A stretch of 64,000 nt of DNA from Methylobacterium radiodurans (GCF_003173735.1 NZ_CP029551.1:3911501-3975500); one strand, 5' to 3'. Numbered from the stretch's first letter, positions 25,604-34,950 are shown. Notes: a model not told the origin generated them from the sequence alone. Translations and numbers: made by a program.

Positions 25604-26746
25604 GTGACCGACGCCATCCTCATCGCGGCCCAGTCCGGCCGGGCCCTCGCGCAGGCCGCCCGGCGGGCCGGCCTGCGCCCGCTCGTCGCCGACCTGTTCG
25701 GTGACGCCGACACCCTCGAGCTCGCGGAGGCCTACCGCCCCCTGCCCGGCCGGTTCGGCTCGGGGCGGGTCGGCGGGTCGGCCCTGCTCGACGCTCTCGA
25801 CGATCTCACGGCAGAGGCCGGCCGGCGTCCGGTCGGTGTGGTGCTCGGCAGCGGCTTCGAGGGAGCGCCCGACCTGATGGGGGGCATCGCAGCCCGCCAC
25901 CGCCTGCTCGGCGCCGCGCCCGCTTCCGTCGCGGCGCTCAAGGACCCGTTCCGCCTCGCGGCGCTCTGCGTGGAACTCGCGATCCCGCACCCGGCGGTCG
26001 CGGTGGAGCCGCGGCCCGACCCGGCGAACTGGCTCTGCAAGCGCGTCGGCGGCTCCGGGGGCAGTCATATCCGCCGGGCGGGACGGGGCCGGGCCCCGCC
26101 GGGCGCGTATTTCCAGGCCCGGGTACCGGGCCGGCCGCACGCCCTGAATTTTCTGAGCGACGGGCGCGAGATCCGGGTGCTGGCGCTCACCGAGCAATGG
26201 TGCGCCCCCTCCCCGCTCCGGCCGTTCCGCTACGCCGGGGCGCTGGCCCGCGGCGCGGCCGAGGCCCCGCCCGTTCAGCCCGCCATCGCCGCGGAGATCG
26301 CGGGCGCGGTCGCCCGGCTCGTCGCCCGCACCGGGCTCCGCGGCCTCGCCAGCGCCGACTGCCTCGTGGCCGAGACGGGCTGGTGGCTCACCGAGATCAA
26401 TCCCCGTCCCGGCGCCACCCTCGACGTGCTCGACCGGCGCGCGACGCCGCTCCTCCTCGCCCATCTGGCGGCAAGCCGCGGAGGCATGCCGCCCGTCGAT
26501 TCGCAACCGGTTGATGCGGCAGCCGCCGAGATCTGTTACGCGGACCGGGACCTCGCGCCCGTGCCGGCCCACGCCTGGCCGGACCACGTGCGCGACCGTC
26601 CCCGCGCCGGCACCACGGTGCGGCGGGACGCGCCGCTCTGCACCGTGCTGGCCACGGGCGCGGACGCGGCGGCAACCAGAGAAACGCTGCGGGCGCGGGC
26701 GACGGCGCTGCGGACCGCGCTCGCGCAGGAGGAAGCCCCCGGATGA
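25604..26746 (+). CDS. ATP-grasp protein of the H4MPT cluster
   Basis: A 380-residue ATP-grasp fold protein whose position corresponds to Orf5 of the M. extorquens H4MPT cluster. Features are [19 protein letters not shown] (domain start), [16 protein letters not shown] (ATP lid/glycine loop) and [32 protein letters not shown] (metal-binding Glu/Asn near ExNPR). It should ligate a carboxylate to an amine, plausibly during H4MPT side-chain assembly; the substrate is unproven. Start is GTG at 25604. Its stop overlaps mch by 4 bases. The frame upstream of 25604 is shadow of mtdB. Confidence 0.82.
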   Translation: MTDAILIAAQSGRALAQAARRAGLRPLVADLFGDADTLELAEAYRPLPGRFGSGRVGGSALLDALDDLTAEAGRRPVGVVLGSGFEGAPDLMGGIAARHRLLGAAPASVAALKDPFRLAALCVELAIPHPAVAVEPRPDPANWLCKRVGGSGGSHIRRAGRGRAPPGAYFQARVPGRPHALNFLSDGREIRVLALTEQWCAPSPLRPFRYAGALARGAAEAPPVQPAIAAEIAGAVARLVARTGLRGLASADCLVAETGWWLTEINPRPGATLDVLDRRATPLLLAHLAASRGGMPPVDSQPVDAAAAEICYADRDLAPVPAHAWPDHVRDRPRAGTTVRRDAPLCTVLATGADAAATRETLRARATALRTALAQEEAPG

Positions 26747-27711
26747 GCACCCAGTACCCGAGTCTCAACGCGCTGAGCGCCCCCCTGGTCGAGCGCCTCG
26801 TGGCGGATGCCGGCCTGCTCCGGCTCGACGTCCGGCAGGAGCCCGGCGGCGCCCGCATGGTCGATGCCGGCGCCAGCGCCCGCGGCTCGATCGAGGCGGG
26901 CCGGCGCATCGCCGAGATCTGCCTCGGGGGGCTCGGCACCGTGAGCATCAGCCCAACCGGGCCGATCGCCGCCTGGCCGAACTCGGTGGTGGTGCATGCC
27001 GCCGACCCGGTCCTCGCCTGCCTGGGCAGCCAGTACGCGGGCTGGAGTCTCGCGGACGAGACGGGTGATTCGGGCTTCTTCGCCCTCGGCTCGGGCCCGG
27101 GCCGCGCGGTGGCGACCGTCGAGGAACTCTACACCGAGCTCGCCTACAAGGATTCCGCCACGCACACCGCCCTGGTCTTGGAGGCCGCGGGCGGTCCCCC
27201 GTCGAGCGTCGTCGCCAAGGTGGCGGAGGCCACGGGGATCGCGCCCGAGAACCTCACCTTCATCTTCGCCCCGACGCAGAGCCTCGCCGGCGCCACCCAG
27301 GTGGTGGCCCGCGTGCTGGAGGTGGCGCTGCACAAGGCCCACACGGTCGGCTTCGACCTGCACGCCATCGTGGACGGCATCGGCACGGCCCCGCTCTCGC
27401 CGCAGCACCCGGACTTCATCAAGGCGATGGGCCGCACCAACGACGCCATCATCTACGGCGGCCGGGTGCAGCTCTTCGTGGACGCGGACGACGCCGACGC
27501 CAAGCAGCTCGCCGAGCAGCTGCCCTCGACCACCTCGGCCGACCACGGCGCGCCCTTCGCCGACATCTTCGGGCGGGTGAACGGCGACTTCTACAAGATC
27601 GACGGCGCCCTGTTCTCGCCGGCCGAGGCCATCGTCACCTCGGTGCGCACCGGCGCGACCTTCCGGGGCGGGCGGCTGGAGCCGACGCTGGTCGAGGCCT
27701 CGTTCGCGTAA
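26743..27711 (+). CDS. mch: methenyl-H4MPT cyclohydrolase
   Basis: Hydrolyses methenyl-H4MPT to formyl-H4MPT, between MtdB and Fhc. 322 residues. Family motifs are [48 protein letters not shown], and the [22 protein letters not shown] block. The ATG lies in the 3' end of the ATP-grasp gene (ATGA). Followed by 241 bases of repeats before the next H4MPT gene. Confidence 0.97.
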   Translation: MSTQYPSLNALSAPLVERLVADAGLLRLDVRQEPGGARMVDAGASARGSIEAGRRIAEICLGGLGTVSISPTGPIAAWPNSVVVHAADPVLACLGSQYAGWSLADETGDSGFFALGSGPGRAVATVEELYTELAYKDSATHTALVLEAAGGPPSSVVAKVAEATGIAPENLTFIFAPTQSLAGATQVVARVLEVALHKAHTVGFDLHAIVDGIGTAPLSPQHPDFIKAMGRTNDAIIYGGRVQLFVDADDADAKQLAEQLPSTTSADHGAPFADIFGRVNGDFYKIDGALFSPAEAIVTSVRTGATFRGGRLEPTLVEASFA

Positions 27712-27952
27712 GCGCAACTCTCCCTCCCCCTCTGCGGGGGAGGGTGGCGCCCGAAGGGCGACGGGCTGGGGCGAAGTCCCGCAAGGGGGAGCCCCGCTTC
27801 CGGTACAGGCGCACCCTTCGTCAGCGTCGGTGCCCTCATCTGCACCGTCGCTCCCCTCTCTGCGGGACTTTGTCCCGAACCGACCCTCGCCGACGCGAGG
27901 GCCACCCTCCCCCGCAAGGGGGGAGGGCTGATGTCGCGGATGTTTTGACCCC
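27712..27952. repeat. compound palindromic repeat region (copies 4 and 5)
   Basis: The 241 bases between mch and the next gene hold two dispersed palindromes, at 27718-27744 and 27904-27928. Between them lie shorter inverted repeats (GCGGGACTTTGTCCCG-like, GCGCCCGAAGGGCG). No gene seen. It resembles a bacterial interspersed mosaic element more than a promoter. Confidence 0.65.
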
Positions 27953-28861
27953 ATGCGCATCGGGCTCGCGGCCGACAACGGCAACTGGCACAAGAACCGC
28001 CTGCTGGCGGCGCTCCGCGCGCTCGGGGTCGAGCCGGTGCTGTTCTCGCTGGCCGACGTCGCGGTGGTCACCTCGGCGGCCGAGCCGCTGCGGGTGCCGG
28101 GCTTCTCCGACGCCCTGCCGGACGGCGTCCTGCTCCGCACCATCGCGGGCGGCACCTTCGAGGCCACCACGATGCGGCTCGGCGTGCTGCACGCGCTGGT
28201 CGCCTCCGGCGTCACGGTCTGGAACCACCCGGTCGCGATCGAGCGCTCCGTCGACAAGGCGGCGACCTCGCTGCTCGTCGCGCGCGCCGGCCTGCCGACC
28301 CCCGAGACCTGGGTGTTCTCCAGGCGCGAGGCCGCCGCGGACTGCATCACCCGCGAGGCGCGGCCGGGCCGGCCGCTGGTGCTCAAGCCCCTGTTCGGTT
28401 CGCAAGGGGAAGGGCTGATGCTGGTCGAGCGCCCGGAGGACCTGCCCGACGAGGCGGCCGTCTCCCGCGTCTACTACCTGCAGCGCTACGTGCCGCGCGC
28501 CGACGGGCTCTGGCGCGACTACCGGGTCTTCGTCTGCGAGGGCCGGGCGGTCGCCGGCATGATCCGCGAGGGCGACGGCTGGATCACCAACGTGCACCGG
28601 GGCGGCCGGCCGCTGGCCTGGGCGATGCCGGCCCGCGCGGCCGAGCTCGCCGAGGCCGCGGCGGCGGCCGTCGGCGTCGACTATACCGGCATCGACCTCG
28701 TGGAAGACGGGAACGGCGGCTACCTCGTGCTGGAGGTGAACTCGATGCCCGCCTGGTCCGGCCTGCAGCAGGTCTGCGAGACCGACATCGCCACAGCGGT
28801 CTGCCGCGGCTTCCTGGCGGCGGTGCGGGGCGCGCACCGCCCGGCGCGGGTCGTCGCCTGA
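27953..28861 (+). CDS. RimK-type ATP-grasp ligase of the H4MPT cluster
   Basis: A 302-residue ATP-grasp enzyme of the RimK/MptN family. MptN adds alpha-L-glutamate to tetrahydrosarcinapterin in methanogens. Motifs are NHPVAIERSVDKAATSLLVARAGLPTPETW, VLKPLFGSQGEGL (ATP loop), YYLQRYVP, and DYTGIDLVEDGNGGYLVLEVNSMPAW (Mg2+-binding Glu-x-Asn). Its place in the arm suggests side-chain glutamylation or a related ligation of the H4MPT analogue; that is inference. It abuts the next gene with one base between stop and start. Confidence 0.85.
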   Translation: MRIGLAADNGNWHKNRLLAALRALGVEPVLFSLADVAVVTSAAEPLRVPGFSDALPDGVLLRTIAGGTFEATTMRLGVLHALVASGVTVWNHPVAIERSVDKAATSLLVARAGLPTPETWVFSRREAAADCITREARPGRPLVLKPLFGSQGEGLMLVERPEDLPDEAAVSRVYYLQRYVPRADGLWRDYRVFVCEGRAVAGMIREGDGWITNVHRGGRPLAWAMPARAAELAEAAAAAVGVDYTGIDLVEDGNGGYLVLEVNSMPAWSGLQQVCETDIATAVCRGFLAAVRGAHRPARVVA

Positions 28862-28862
28862 G

Positions 28863-29684
28863 ATGCCGGGTCTTCCCCCCGCTCAGATCGCGACGCTCTA
28901 CCGCGCGGCCTGCCTCGCCGAACTCGACGCGCTGAAGCCCGGCAACGTCCACGCCTTCGCGGCCGGCCACCGCATGGCGGTTTCCGACTTCGTCGCCAGC
29001 GCCGAGGTCTCGGCCCCCCCGCTCGCCGCGGCGGGTGCCCGGGTCGGCGCCCGGGTGCTCGGCGGCGTCGCCGCCACCAGGGAGGCGGTCGGGCAGAACA
29101 CGAATCTCGGCATCCTGCTGCTCTGTGCCCCGCTCGCCCGCGCGGCCGAGCGGTGCGAGAGCGTCGCCGCGGTGCTCGCCGACCTTGACGCGCGCGATGC
29201 GCAGGACGTCTTCGCGGCGATCCGCCAAGCCAATCCCGGCGGGCTCGGGCAGGCGGGCCGCCACGACGTCGCGGAGGCGGCGCCCCCGTCCCTGCTCGAC
29301 GCCATGTCGGAGGCCGCCTCCCGGGACGCGATCGCCCGCGCCTACGTCGACGGCTTCGCCGATCTCGACGCGATCGGGCTGCCGGCGCTCGCGGCCGCGC
29401 GCGGGGCGGGTCTCGGGCCGACCTGGTGCACCACTGCCGTGCACCTCGCCTACCTCGCCGCGGTGGAGGACAGCCACGTCCGCCGCAAGCACGGCCCCGA
29501 GGTCGCCGCTGCGGTGAGGGCCCGGGCCGAGGCAGTCCGGACGGAGATCGATCTTCGGACGGAGCCGGTCGCCGCGCTCCTCGCTCTCGACCGTGCCCTG
29601 AAGGCGCGCGGCATCAATCCGGGCACGAGCGCCGATTTCACGGTCGCGACTCTGTTCGCCGAGGCCCTGCGCGCGGCCGCGTAG
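28863..29684 (+). CDS. triphosphoribosyl-dephospho-CoA synthase-like protein (CitG/MdcB family)
   Basis: A 273-residue member of the CitG/MdcB family. Those enzymes make 2'-(5''-triphosphoribosyl)-3'-dephospho-CoA. Motifs are ELDALKPGNVHAFAAGHRMAVSDF, GQNTNLGILLLCAPLA, and SHVRRKHG. No citrate or malonate decarboxylase genes are present, so its role here is more likely a related phosphoribosyl transfer in H4MPT synthesis, as assumed for its homologue in the M. extorquens cluster. Follows the RimK-type gene immediately. Confidence 0.82.
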   Translation: MPGLPPAQIATLYRAACLAELDALKPGNVHAFAAGHRMAVSDFVASAEVSAPPLAAAGARVGARVLGGVAATREAVGQNTNLGILLLCAPLARAAERCESVAAVLADLDARDAQDVFAAIRQANPGGLGQAGRHDVAEAAPPSLLDAMSEAASRDAIARAYVDGFADLDAIGLPALAAARGAGLGPTWCTTAVHLAYLAAVEDSHVRRKHGPEVAAAVRARAEAVRTEIDLRTEPVAALLALDRALKARGINPGTSADFTVATLFAEALRAAA

Positions 29685-30020
29685 CCGAGCTGGCGGTGCC
29701 AAGACTGCGGAGCCAAGACGGCGCGCAAGAGGGCCCCGCGGCGACCCGCGATGTCGCAGATGGGACTTGACGAAAGCCCCGGTCCGACCATGCGGAACTG
29801 TACCCGCCGGCCCGCGCCGGCCATTGCAAAGATTTATCGATTTCAGCGCCTTGCCCAGGGTTGTGACAGGCAGGGGCCCGCTGTAGGGTCCGCGCCGCTA
29901 TCCGGGCAAACCGGTGCGGCCCCGCGAGGGCGCCGCGCGTCGCAAACAAGGATGGCTCCCCGGCTGTGGCCCTGCCCTTAGCCGCAGCCCTACACTTGGA
30001 ATTCCAGGGAGAGACCCCGA
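29685..30020 (+). promoter_or_regulatory. fae upstream region
   Basis: 336 bases without a gene before one of the most highly expressed genes of methylotrophs. A possible promoter is TTGTGA (29861-29866), 17 bases, TAGGGT (29884-29889), giving a leader of about 125 bases. The leader is GC-rich with several short inverted repeats, and a GGGAGAG ribosome site precedes the fae ATG. The promoter call is by eye only. Confidence 0.35.
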
Positions 30021-30533
30021 ATGGCGAAGATCACCAAGGTTCAGGTCGGCGAGGCTCTCGTCGGCGACGGCAACGAGGTCGCCCACATCGACCTCATCAT
30101 CGGACCGCGCGGCTCGCCGGCCGAGACGGCTTTCTGCAACGGCCTCGTGAACAACAAGCACGGCTTCACCAGCCTGCTCGCGGTCATCGCGCCGAACCTG
30201 CCGTGCAAGCCGAACACGCTGATGTTCAACAAGGTCACCATCAACGACGCCCGTCAGGCCGTCCAGATGTTCGGCCCCGCCCAGCACGGCGTCGCCAAGG
30301 CCGTGCAGGACTGCGTCGCCGAGGGCATCATCCCGGCCGACGAGGCCGACGACCTCTACATCCTGGTCGGCGTGTTCATCCACTGGGAGGCGGCCGACGA
30401 CGCCAAGATCCAGCAGTACAACTACGAGGCCACCAAGCTCTCGATCCAGCGCGCCGTGAACGGTGAGCCGAAGGCTTCGACGGTCACCGAGCAGCGCAAC
30501 TCGGCCTCGCACCCCTTCGCCGCGAACGCTTAG
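30021..30533 (+). CDS. fae: formaldehyde-activating enzyme
   Basis: Condenses formaldehyde with H4MPT to methylene-H4MPT, the entry of the pathway and a formaldehyde detoxifier. 170 residues, essentially identical in reading to M. extorquens Fae: [17 protein letters not shown], the catalytic His in [14 protein letters not shown], and [21 protein letters not shown]. The codon set is highly biased (GTC, ATC, AAG, CTC), as expected for an abundant protein. Ends with a strong intrinsic terminator. Confidence 0.98.
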   Translation: MAKITKVQVGEALVGDGNEVAHIDLIIGPRGSPAETAFCNGLVNNKHGFTSLLAVIAPNLPCKPNTLMFNKVTINDARQAVQMFGPAQHGVAKAVQDCVAEGIIPADEADDLYILVGVFIHWEAADDAKIQQYNYEATKLSIQRAVNGEPKASTVTEQRNSASHPFAANA

Positions 30534-30632
30534 ATCGGGGACAGTCCTGGGCAGAGCGCGCCTCCGCCCGCACCGCGGGGCCTGCTCCAGCGACTGGCAT
30601 CCATCTTCCTCGGCCGCTAGGGCGAGGCCTCG

Positions 30633-30668
30633 AAACGGGACGGCGGGAGCCGTCCCGTTTTTCGTTTC
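30633..30668 (+). terminator. intrinsic terminator of fae
   Basis: AAACGGGACGGC (30633-30644) pairs perfectly with GCCGTCCCGTTT (30649-30660) around GGGA, followed by TTCGTTTC. A 12-bp stem with a T-rich tail, about 100 bases after the fae stop. The best terminator of the window. Confidence 0.92.
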
Positions 30669-30703
30669 AGGTACGGACGGTCACCGTGCCCTGACATCAG
30701 CCG

Positions 30704-30729
30704 CTCTCCCTCCCCCGCACAGGAGGGTG
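30704..30729. repeat. dispersed GC palindrome copy 6
   Basis: CTCTCCCTCCCCC / AGGAGGGTGG around GCAC, an imperfect copy just after the fae terminator. Confidence 0.5.
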
Positions 30730-30814
30730 GGTGTTGTGAGTGTCCGACACCCGTTATGTGCTTGCGATAGCCCGGCGGCGGAAGGATACCGCACCGCGTG
30801 CGGCGTTCCGCCGA

Positions 30815-31132
30815 TCAGGGCACCACGCGGCCGACGGCGGTCTGAGGCGCGCTCAGCGGGGCGAGCGGCAGGTCGCAGAAGCAGCGCGCGCCGAGCGGGC
30901 GCGGGCCCGGCAGCGGGCAGGAGAAGGGCTGCGGCCCGGTCAGGCCGCGCTGGACCGCGTCGCAATTGAGCCCGACCGCCCGGCGCGGCGGCGGCGGCGG
31001 CGGCGCGTAGGGGCGATCCTCGTAGGTGCCCCGCCGCGGAGGCGCGTCGTAATACTGCGCCTGCGCGCTCCCGGCCGCCAGAAGTCCGGCGAGCGCGCCG
31101 GTCGCGAGACCGAATCCGCGGATCTGCCGCAT
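30815..31132 (-). CDS. secreted proline-rich protein
   Basis: A 105-residue protein from the ATG at 31132 (a second ATG is four codons upstream). Clear signal peptide MRQIRGFGLATGALAGLLAAGSAQAQ. The mature part has a poly-Pro stretch (YAPPPPPPRR), then CDAVQRGLTGPQPFSCPL and CFCDLPL, four Cys in all. Downstream of the phasin gene on the same strand. Function unknown; localisation periplasmic or surface. Confidence 0.65.
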   Translation of the reverse strand: MRQIRGFGLATGALAGLLAAGSAQAQYYDAPPRRGTYEDRPYAPPPPPPRRAVGLNCDAVQRGLTGPQPFSCPLPGPRPLGARCFCDLPLAPLSAPQTAVGRVVP

Positions 31133-31295
31133 GGCTCTCTCCATCCTGCACCGGCGGAAGCGCCGGGTCCGGAACCCGTCTTCGCGGCAATACGGGCGAA
31201 AGTGCGGGCGTTCCGGACGTGGAACGGCCCGCCGCGGAGGAACGGGCGGGCCGTCGATGGTTCGTCGAGGCCGCGCGGTGCGCGGCCGCCTGAGC

Positions 31296-31796
31296 TCAGT
31301 AGCCCGACTTCTCGGCGGTGTTCTGGGCGGCGTGCTGCGCGTCCTGGGCGGTCTGCTGGGCCGCGTTGGCGCCCTGCTCCATCGCCTTGCGGGCCTGGTC
31401 GGCGCTCTCCTGCATGGCGCTCTTGGCGCGCTCGGCGCCCTGCTGCATCGCGCTCTGGGCGAGGCCGCTGAACTCCTTGGCCTGCGACTGGATCGCCGCG
31501 AACTGGCTGCGGACGAACTCGGCCTGATGCTGCATCGCCTCCTGGAGATCGCGCGAGCGCACAAGCTTCTGGGCGAGGTCGAAGGCGGCGTTCACGTTCT
31601 GCTCGGCGTACTCAAAGCCGCGGGCGGAGACGTCCTGAGCGTTGGTCCGGGCGAGTTCCGCGGAGCCGTGCACAGTGTCGGCGGTGCGGCGGGCGGCGCC
31701 GATGAAGCTGTCGAAGGCCTTGCGCGCCTGCTCGACGCTCTTCTCGGCGAAGTCGCGCATCTCGGTCGGCACTTCGTAGGTCGGGTTGGTGCTCAT
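31296..31796 (-). CDS. phasin family protein
   Basis: Coats polyhydroxybutyrate granules in the cytoplasm. 166 residues, almost all alpha-helical and amphipathic. Phasin_2 signature: MRDFAEKSVEQARKAFDSFIGAARRTADT, then FEYAEQNVNAAFDLAQKLVRSRDLQE. The C-terminus is an Ala/Gln-rich imperfect repeat (SAMQQGAERAKSAMQESADQARKAMEQG). Phasins are abundant in Methylobacterium, which links PHB to the ethylmalonyl-CoA pathway at 45.6-49.4 kb. Confidence 0.93.
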   Translation of the reverse strand: MSTNPTYEVPTEMRDFAEKSVEQARKAFDSFIGAARRTADTVHGSAELARTNAQDVSARGFEYAEQNVNAAFDLAQKLVRSRDLQEAMQHQAEFVRSQFAAIQSQAKEFSGLAQSAMQQGAERAKSAMQESADQARKAMEQGANAAQQTAQDAQHAAQNTAEKSGY

Positions 31797-32025
31797 GTCG
31801 TCTCCTCTTGATTCGCGTCCTCAGGACGTCCTGCCAGGACGCATTGTGCAGTGCACAATAGCACGTGCGCCGCCAAATGCCAGCCCCCGGGCCCCACGCG
31901 GGCAGCGCCATTAAGGTTGACATGACGTAAACGTGTGACGCGACATTGAAGTGTCCAGCGGCCGGCCGGGCCGGGGCGCTAAGAAAGACTGCCGACGTCA
32001 GATTTTTGCCGCTAAACGGGGCCGG

Positions 32026-34950
32026 ATGGCCGGGGGCGCAGGGTTGAACGACAGGGACAGCAGCGGCTCTGGGACCGTGCCGGCACCCGACGCCGCCTGG
32101 GATACCAACTGGGATGACTCCTGGGACGGCGAGCCGCCCAGCGCCGGGGGCGCCCGCCTCGTGCTCGCGGAGGACGGTGCGCGGGTGCTGCGCGCCGAGC
32201 CCGGCGCGAGCGGCCTCGTGCGCGCCCTCGCGCCGGAGGGTGCGCTGCCGCCCGCCATCGCCCGGCAGATCCGCCGGGGTGTCGAGGCTGGGCGCGGTCC
32301 CCGGATGCTGCGCCTGCGCCTCGATCCGCGCGGGATCGCGCCGCCGACCCTCTGCCGCGCCGTGCAGGGCCGGGCGGCGGACGGAAGCGGCCTGATCCTG
32401 CTGGCGGTGATCGGAACGCTGCCGGCCCTGCGCGCCGCGCCCGCTCCGGTCCGGGTGCCCGACGCAGCTCCGGCCGCGTCGCCCGACGAAGATCCCAACC
32501 CATCGCCGCCCTCGGCCGTCCCCTCGCCCACCGCCTCGGAGCCGGACGCGCCGCGCCCGGGCGACCGCTTCCTCTGGCGGAGCGACGCCGCGGACGCGCT
32601 CACCCAGGTCTCCGGCGGGGGCGACGCACTCGCCGGCCTCGTCGGCGCGTCCTGGGCCGACCTCGCCGGCTCGGGCCGGCTCGACGAGGCTGCCGCCTTC
32701 CTCGACGCGCTGGCGCAGCGCCGCACCTTCCGCGGGCTCGGGGCTGTCCTCGCGCTCGACGACGGCCTCGCGGTCGCCGCCGACCTGTCGGGCGCCCCCC
32801 TCGGCCGGCCGGGCCAGGCCTTCCAGGGCTACGGCGGCTTCGGCATCGTGCGCGCCGTTGGCAAACGGGAGGCCGACGGTGCCGCGGCGGCGCCCCAGAC
32901 GCCCGTCGCCGGCGCGGCCGCGACCGCGGTCCGGGAGGACGCGGTCGGGCACCGGGACGCCGCGGGCGCGGCGGAGACAGAGGACCTGGCCGAGGTCGTC
33001 TCCAAGCCTGCCCTCGAGCCTGCCGAGCCCGCATCCGTGCCCCGAGAGCCGGATGCCCTCGCCGCGTCCTACCCGCTGGCCCCGCCCTTCGGTCCGGGCC
33101 TGGGCGCCGACACGGTCGCGATGGCCACGATGGCCGCCCCGCTCCTCGCCGCCTGGCTCCGGCAGGACTGGTTCGGCCCGCCCGCCCGGATCTCCGACCC
33201 GGTGCCTGCGCAAGGGCTCGTCCAAGGGCCTGTCCAAGAACCTGTCCAAGGGCCTGTCCAAGAGCCGGCCGCCGTGCAGGCGCCCGTGCCTGCGGCGGCC
33301 AACCCTGCGGCGACGCTGGATCCCGCGCCGATGATCGCGGATCGTCCGGAGGACGGGCCGGAGCCTGACCCCGTGGCGGAGGAGGCCGAACCACCGGCAT
33401 CCGCGCTCTCGATGAGCGAGCACGACGCCTTCCGGGAGATCGCGCGCGCGCTCGGCGTGCGCTACGCGGGCGACGCGGTGGACGCGGCCTCCGAGGGAGC
33501 GCCCGCCGACCCGGCCGAGCGGGGTGCGGTGATGCCCTTCTCGTTCGCCGCCCCCACCGCCCGGCCCGAGCCGGAGCCGGCGGCGCTGCTCGACGGGGTG
33601 CCGGGCCCGCTCCTCCTGCTCCGCGGACCCGAGATCCTGGCGGCCAACCGGGCCTTCCTCGATCTCGCCGGCTACCCGGATCTCGCCGCGCTCCGGGCGG
33701 CGGGGCTCGCGCGGCTGTTCCCGGCCCCGCTGCCCGATCCGCTCCCGGAGGGCGCGACGCGGGCCCTGCAAACCCGGAACGGCACCGTCCGGACCGTCGC
33801 GCTCGCCCAAGGCGCGATGCCCTGGCCCGGCGGGCCGGCCGCCTGCCTGCTGCTCCGCCCGCTCGCGGAGGCGACGTCGGACGGGCCGGCTCTTGCGCCC
33901 GCCACTCGGCCCGCCCTGCCGCTCCCGGGCCGGGAAGCCGAGCCCGGCGCCGATGCCGACACCCTGGGCGCCGCCCTCGACGCGGTGGCCGAGGGGGTCG
34001 TCGTGGCCGATGCGGCGGGCCGGGTCCTGGCGCTCAACCGGGCCGCGGCGGATCTCCTCGGCCGCGACCCCCGCGCCGCGCGCGGCGCGGCGCTCGGCGA
34101 CCTCCTGCCCGGGGCGGATGAGGGCCCGGACGGCGCGATCGCGATAGATGGCCGGCGTCTCGCCCTGCACTCCGCCGCCCTCGGCGCGGGGCGGCGGGCG
34201 CTGTTGCTGCGGCCGGAGCCGCCGCCGCCGGAGGGCCCGGGTTTCGTGGCCCGCTTCCTCGCCCAGCTCGACCGCGAGATCCGCACGCCGCTGACCGGCA
34301 TCCTGGGCTTCGTCGACGTGATGCTGAAGGAGCCCTACGGGCCGCTCGGCCACGCCCGCTACCGCTCCTATCTCAGCGATGTCCGAGCCTCGGGCGAGCA
34401 GGTCCTCGGCCTCGTCGCCGACCTCGTGGACCTCGCCACCGTCGAGACCGGGGGGCTGCCCATGAGCCGCCGGCCCCTGCCGCTGAACGACCTCGTCGCG
34501 GCTTGCGTCGCCGAGATGCAGGCCGAGGCCGCCCGCGGCCGGATCGTGCTGCGCACGAGCTTCGCCGAGGACCTGGCGCCGCTGGAGGCGGACGAGCCGT
34601 CGCTGGCGCGCGCCGCGCGCCTCGTCATCGGCAACGCGATCCGGCTCACCGGCGCGGGCGGGCAGGTCATCGTCTCGACGAACCCGGCCGAGCGCGGCGG
34701 CGTGGCGCTGCGGGTGCGCGACACCGGCACCGGCATGAGCCCGGAGGAGATTGCCTTCGCGCTGGAGCCGTTCCGCGGCCGTCCCGAGGCCGGCGGCCTC
34801 GACGGTACCCAGGCGGGAGCCGGCCTCGGCCTGCCGCTGAGCCGGGCGCTGGTCGAGGCCAATGACGGGCGCCTCTCCATCTCCAGCCGCAAGGACGAGG
34901 GCACCCTGGTCGAGATCCTCCTGCCGGGCCGCGCCGCCCGTTACGGCTAG
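32026..34950 (+). CDS. PdhS/DivL-like PAS sensor histidine kinase homologue lacking the phospho-acceptor His
   Basis: 974 residues from the ATG at 32026; a GTG at 31951 is possible. There are no transmembrane helices. The long N-terminal half is Pro/Ala-rich with a VQGP/VQEP repeat. A PAS-like segment lies near 520-620 (LLLLRGPEILAANRAFLDLAGYPD) and a second near 650-735 (AVAEGVVVADAAGRVLALNRAA). The DHp then reads FLAQLDREIRTPLTGILGF, where family members have SHEIRTPL; the His is Arg750 (CGC, 34273-34275). The rest resembles PdhS/PleC (GPLGHARYRSYLSDVRASGEQ). The ATPase domain looks intact: N-box GNAIRL, G1 RDTGTGM, G2 GAGLGL. It is probably a pseudokinase or phosphatase-type regulator. No response regulator gene is adjacent. 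Confidence 0.85.
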   Translation: MAGGAGLNDRDSSGSGTVPAPDAAWDTNWDDSWDGEPPSAGGARLVLAEDGARVLRAEPGASGLVRALAPEGALPPAIARQIRRGVEAGRGPRMLRLRLDPRGIAPPTLCRAVQGRAADGSGLILLAVIGTLPALRAAPAPVRVPDAAPAASPDEDPNPSPPSAVPSPTASEPDAPRPGDRFLWRSDAADALTQVSGGGDALAGLVGASWADLAGSGRLDEAAAFLDALAQRRTFRGLGAVLALDDGLAVAADLSGAPLGRPGQAFQGYGGFGIVRAVGKREADGAAAAPQTPVAGAAATAVREDAVGHRDAAGAAETEDLAEVVSKPALEPAEPASVPREPDALAASYPLAPPFGPGLGADTVAMATMAAPLLAAWLRQDWFGPPARISDPVPAQGLVQGPVQEPVQGPVQEPAAVQAPVPAAANPAATLDPAPMIADRPEDGPEPDPVAEEAEPPASALSMSEHDAFREIARALGVRYAGDAVDAASEGAPADPAERGAVMPFSFAAPTARPEPEPAALLDGVPGPLLLLRGPEILAANRAFLDLAGYPDLAALRAAGLARLFPAPLPDPLPEGATRALQTRNGTVRTVALAQGAMPWPGGPAACLLLRPLAEATSDGPALAPATRPALPLPGREAEPGADADTLGAALDAVAEGVVVADAAGRVLALNRAAADLLGRDPRAARGAALGDLLPGADEGPDGAIAIDGRRLALHSAALGAGRRALLLRPEPPPPEGPGFVARFLAQLDREIRTPLTGILGFVDVMLKEPYGPLGHARYRSYLSDVRASGEQVLGLVADLVDLATVETGGLPMSRRPLPLNDLVAACVAEMQAEAARGRIVLRTSFAEDLAPLEADEPSLARAARLVIGNAIRLTGAGGQVIVSTNPAERGGVALRVRDTGTGMSPEEIAFALEPFRGRPEAGGLDGTQAGAGLGLPLSRALVEANDGRLSISSRKDEGTLVEILLPGRAARYG
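33217..33264 (+). repeat. four 12-bp tandem units in the pseudokinase gene
   Basis: Four head-to-tail copies of CCTGTCCAAG(GG/AA/AG), encoding the VQGP/VQEP peptide repeat in the linker region. In frame, so copy-number change would not break the gene. Confidence 0.8.

Noticed and set aside
29800-30020. Cobalamin or other known riboswitch before fae
   Set aside because: No B12-box or other riboswitch core recognised; only GC-rich inverted repeats.
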